From positions 1 through 59,719 of the forward strand of contig NZ_VDMA02000037.1 in assembly GCF_006334915.2 (NCBI RefSeq): a DNA stretch of 59,719 nt, written 5' to 3'. The position numbers and the translations under genes are program-made. The first letter of the stretch is position 1; every line of letters begins with the position of its first letter. Origin of the DNA: Microbispora catharanthi. GTDB lineage: Bacteria > Actinomycetota > Actinomycetes > Streptosporangiales > Streptosporangiaceae. Shown in pieces: positions 58,041-59,719 of the stretch. Under the pieces are notes generated by a model. It saw only the letters and a program-made list of their open reading frames with translations, was not told the origin of the DNA and did no database searches.

Positions 58041-58529
58041 ATGCGGCGCGCGCTGACCGTCGGGCTCGTCCTCCTCGTGGCCGCGCTCGCCCTGGCGGTC
58101 CACTCTCTCGCCCGGGCCCGTACGGAGGCCCTCGCGGCGGCGCAGGACCGCGAGATGGCCGTGCGGGCCGCCGCGGCGCACGCCGTGAGCCTCATGTCGA
58201 TCGACCACCGCCGCATCGACGACGACATCAAACGCGCCCTGGCGACCTCCGCGGGCCCGGAACGGGCGCAGTACGCCGCCGGGCAGGCGGCCCTGAGGGC
58301 CGCCACGCTGAAGAACAAGGCCGTCCAGACGGGCGTCCTGCGGGCCTCCGCGCTCGCCTCCCTCGACGGCGACCGGCGCACGGCACAGGTGCTGATCGTC
58401 GGCGATGCGGTGATCCATTGGGAGGACGGCAGGAAGGCTCCTCCGGAGGAGCGCTTCTTCCGCTGGCGCATGGACGTCACGAAGGCCTCGGGCCTGTGGC
58501 TGGTCTCGCGGGCGGAGCTGGTGCAGTGA
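58041..58529 (+). CDS. Mce-associated-type membrane protein 1
   Basis: A 162-residue protein from ATG 58041 (CAGGAGG 7 bases upstream). One N-terminal helix (LTVGLVLLVAALALAVHSLA), a short coiled segment, then an extracellular NTF2-like domain: HAVSLMSIDHRRIDDDIKRAL, KNKAVQTGVLRASALASLDGDRRTAQVLIVGDAV and WRMDVTKASGLWLVSRAELVQ. This matches the Mce-associated membrane (Mam) protein layout. The stop overlaps the start of the next gene (GTGA). No mce or yrbE genes are in view. The role near rpoB is unknown. Confidence 0.82.
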   Translation: MRRALTVGLVLLVAALALAVHSLARARTEALAAAQDREMAVRAAAAHAVSLMSIDHRRIDDDIKRALATSAGPERAQYAAGQAALRAATLKNKAVQTGVLRASALASLDGDRRTAQVLIVGDAVIHWEDGRKAPPEERFFRWRMDVTKASGLWLVSRAELVQ

Positions 58530-59032
58530 GGCGCCTGCTGCGGGCGCTGGCGGTCCTCGTGGCGGCCGGGCTGGCCGTCGCCGCCGTGTGGCTGCTGCTC
58601 GACCTGCGCCGCATCCAGGCCGCCGAGAGTGCGTCCAGGGAGGCCCTCTCGGCCGCCCGATCCTACGCCCCGGACATGTTGTCGTACGACTACCGTACGA
58701 TCGACCGGGACATGCTGAGGGCGGGCGCGCACGCCACCGGGCAGCTGGCGGAGCACTACCGGACGCTCGCGGCGACGCTCGGGCCGCAGGCGCGCGAGCG
58801 GCGGACGGTGCAACACGCGGTGGTGGCCGCCGCCGGCGTGGAGTCGGCGACACCGGAAGAGGTCCGGGTGCTGCTGTTCGTGAACATGGTCACGACGCGG
58901 TCGGGCCCGGGTCAGGAGGAGCCGAAGCAGCAGGTCAGCCAGGGGAGGGCGCGCCTGGTCATGGTGACGCAGGGCGACGGCTGGCGGGCCTCCCGGCTGT
59001 CCACGCTCCTGGGTGACACGCCCGTTCCCTGA
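58526..59032 (+). CDS. Mce-associated-type membrane protein 2
   Basis: A 168-residue paralogue of the upstream gene, coupled to it through a GTGA overlap. Helix ALAVLVAAGLAVAAVWLLLDL is followed by MLSYDYRTIDRDMLRAGAHATGQLAEHYRTL, the textbook start of the Mam domain, then VVAAAGVESATPEEVRVLLFVNMVTTRSG and WRASRLSTLLG. Adjacent paralogous Mam proteins usually work as pairs that stabilise an Mce lipid-transport complex elsewhere in the genome. Here that is inference only. Confidence 0.87.
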   Translation: MRRLLRALAVLVAAGLAVAAVWLLLDLRRIQAAESASREALSAARSYAPDMLSYDYRTIDRDMLRAGAHATGQLAEHYRTLAATLGPQARERRTVQHAVVAAAGVESATPEEVRVLLFVNMVTTRSGPGQEEPKQQVSQGRARLVMVTQGDGWRASRLSTLLGDTPVP

Positions 59033-59452
59033 GCCCGAGGCTAAATTGTTAGCAAAGAAGACGTTTAGGCCGTGCCAGTGGCTGGGTATCCAGGGCATGG
59101 CGGCGTCGACCGACGGTCAGCGTTGGCCCGTTCGCGTGACTGAGCGTTACCCGTCTCCGGTCCCGGGTAGGGACTGGATCCCCGGCGCTCGCTCGGTCCC
59201 GAGGGCGGAAAAACCCAGCGTGACGCCTGTCGGTTAGGCGAAATGTCGGCCCTCGGGCTTGACGTTTCGGCGCTGACGGGTGATGCTGCCACCAACGTGG
59301 AGCGCAGAGCGATAGCGGAGTGGACAGGTGTATGCCGATCGGCTACACTGCCCCTTTGCGCTGCCCTTTGACGACCGTCTCTCTGAGTAACTCTTAGTCC
59401 TGGTCGTCTGGCGTGCGTGTAGTCAGTCCGCGAGCCCTCGGAAGGACATCTG
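59033..59452 (+). promoter_or_regulatory. 420-base rpoB upstream region with promoter
   Basis: No gene lies here. A plausible promoter is TGGACA (59321-59326), 17 bases, TACACT (59344-59349), about 105 bases before the start codon. The first part contains GGTCCCGGGTAGGGACTGGATCC and a further CTTGACG that might be a second -35 (59258). The long untranslated leader suggests extra control of the polymerase operon. Confidence 0.6.
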
Positions 59453-59719
59453 TTGGCAGCCTCGCGCAACGCCTCCGCCGTACCCGCTGGTCCCCGAACC
59501 GTGTCGTTCGCACGAATCGAGGAGCCGCTCGAAGTACCCGACCTTCTCGCCCTGCAGACCGAGTCCTTTGATTGGCTGCTCGGGAACGAGAAATGGAAGG
59601 GCCGGGTTGAGGCGGCTCGCCAGGCCGGGCGCAAGGACGTCCCGGCCCAGTCGGGTCTCGAAGAGATCTTCGAGGAGATCAGTCCCATCGAGGACTTCTC
59701 CGGAACCATGTCCCTGTCG
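59453..59719 (+). CDS. rpoB: RNA polymerase beta subunit, N-terminus (cut by window end)
   Basis: The first 89 codons of rpoB from a TTG start with GGAAGGA upstream. The residues include VSFARIEEPLEVPDLLALQTESFDWLLGNEKW and GLEEIFEEISPIEDFSGTM, the actinobacterial beta-subunit N-terminus. Position after rplL is as expected. The rifampicin-binding region lies beyond the window, so nothing can be said about resistance or about a second rpoB copy. Confidence 0.96.
   Translation, partial: MAASRNASAVPAGPRTVSFARIEEPLEVPDLLALQTESFDWLLGNEKWKGRVEAARQAGRKDVPAQSGLEEIFEEISPIEDFSGTMSLS

Overview
The window is a GC-rich actinomycete chromosome segment with no replicon ends. Gene content and order (tRNA-Trp, secE, nusG, rplK, rplA, then rplJ, rplL and the start of rpoB, with aspC and add just upstream) point to a Streptosporangiales-like organism. 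This rests on gene order and codon bias, not on a database comparison. Several genes use GTG starts and at least three use TTG.

Left part (1-16 kb): a transposase tail, an EF-hand protein, an ECF41 sigma factor (SigJ type) with its divergent two-gene partner operon, a glycoside hydrolase 1 enzyme fused to a complete LacI repressor, a short graveyard of decayed TetR and STAS genes, a two-domain-tailed glycosyltransferase, an ECF-type metal transporter behind a Nur-like box, a STAS protein, an SDR/enoyl-CoA hydratase pair, a collagen-like surface protein, an SDR/TetR operon with a perfect palindromic operator, and a rhomboid protease.

Middle (16-29 kb): serC, a 908-residue membrane receptor-like protein of unknown function, citrate synthase, pdxH, udgX, a DtxR-family repressor, a PAS-GAF-SpoIIE-HATPase phosphatase, small membrane proteins, an alpha/beta hydrolase and an acyl-CoA dehydrogenase.

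Surface-protein island (29.4-36 kb): three secreted proteins ending in a shared TPxGGAxTG signal plus a membrane anchor, two class F-like sortases, and one opposite-strand membrane protein. I consider this the most likely place for an undescribed system, probably a dedicated cell-wall display system with its own sorting motif.

Right part (36-60 kb): thiolase, SDR/TetR pair, a 48-residue basic protein, a secreted peptide with a predicted 23-residue mature form, a long acyl-CoA dehydrogenase, a two-component system, a methyltransferase, two ECF sigma/membrane-partner modules around adenosine deaminase, then the transcription/translation cluster. Two Mce-associated-type membrane proteins sit between rplL and rpoB. 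Most convergent gene pairs are separated by strong perfect hairpins that should terminate both ways.
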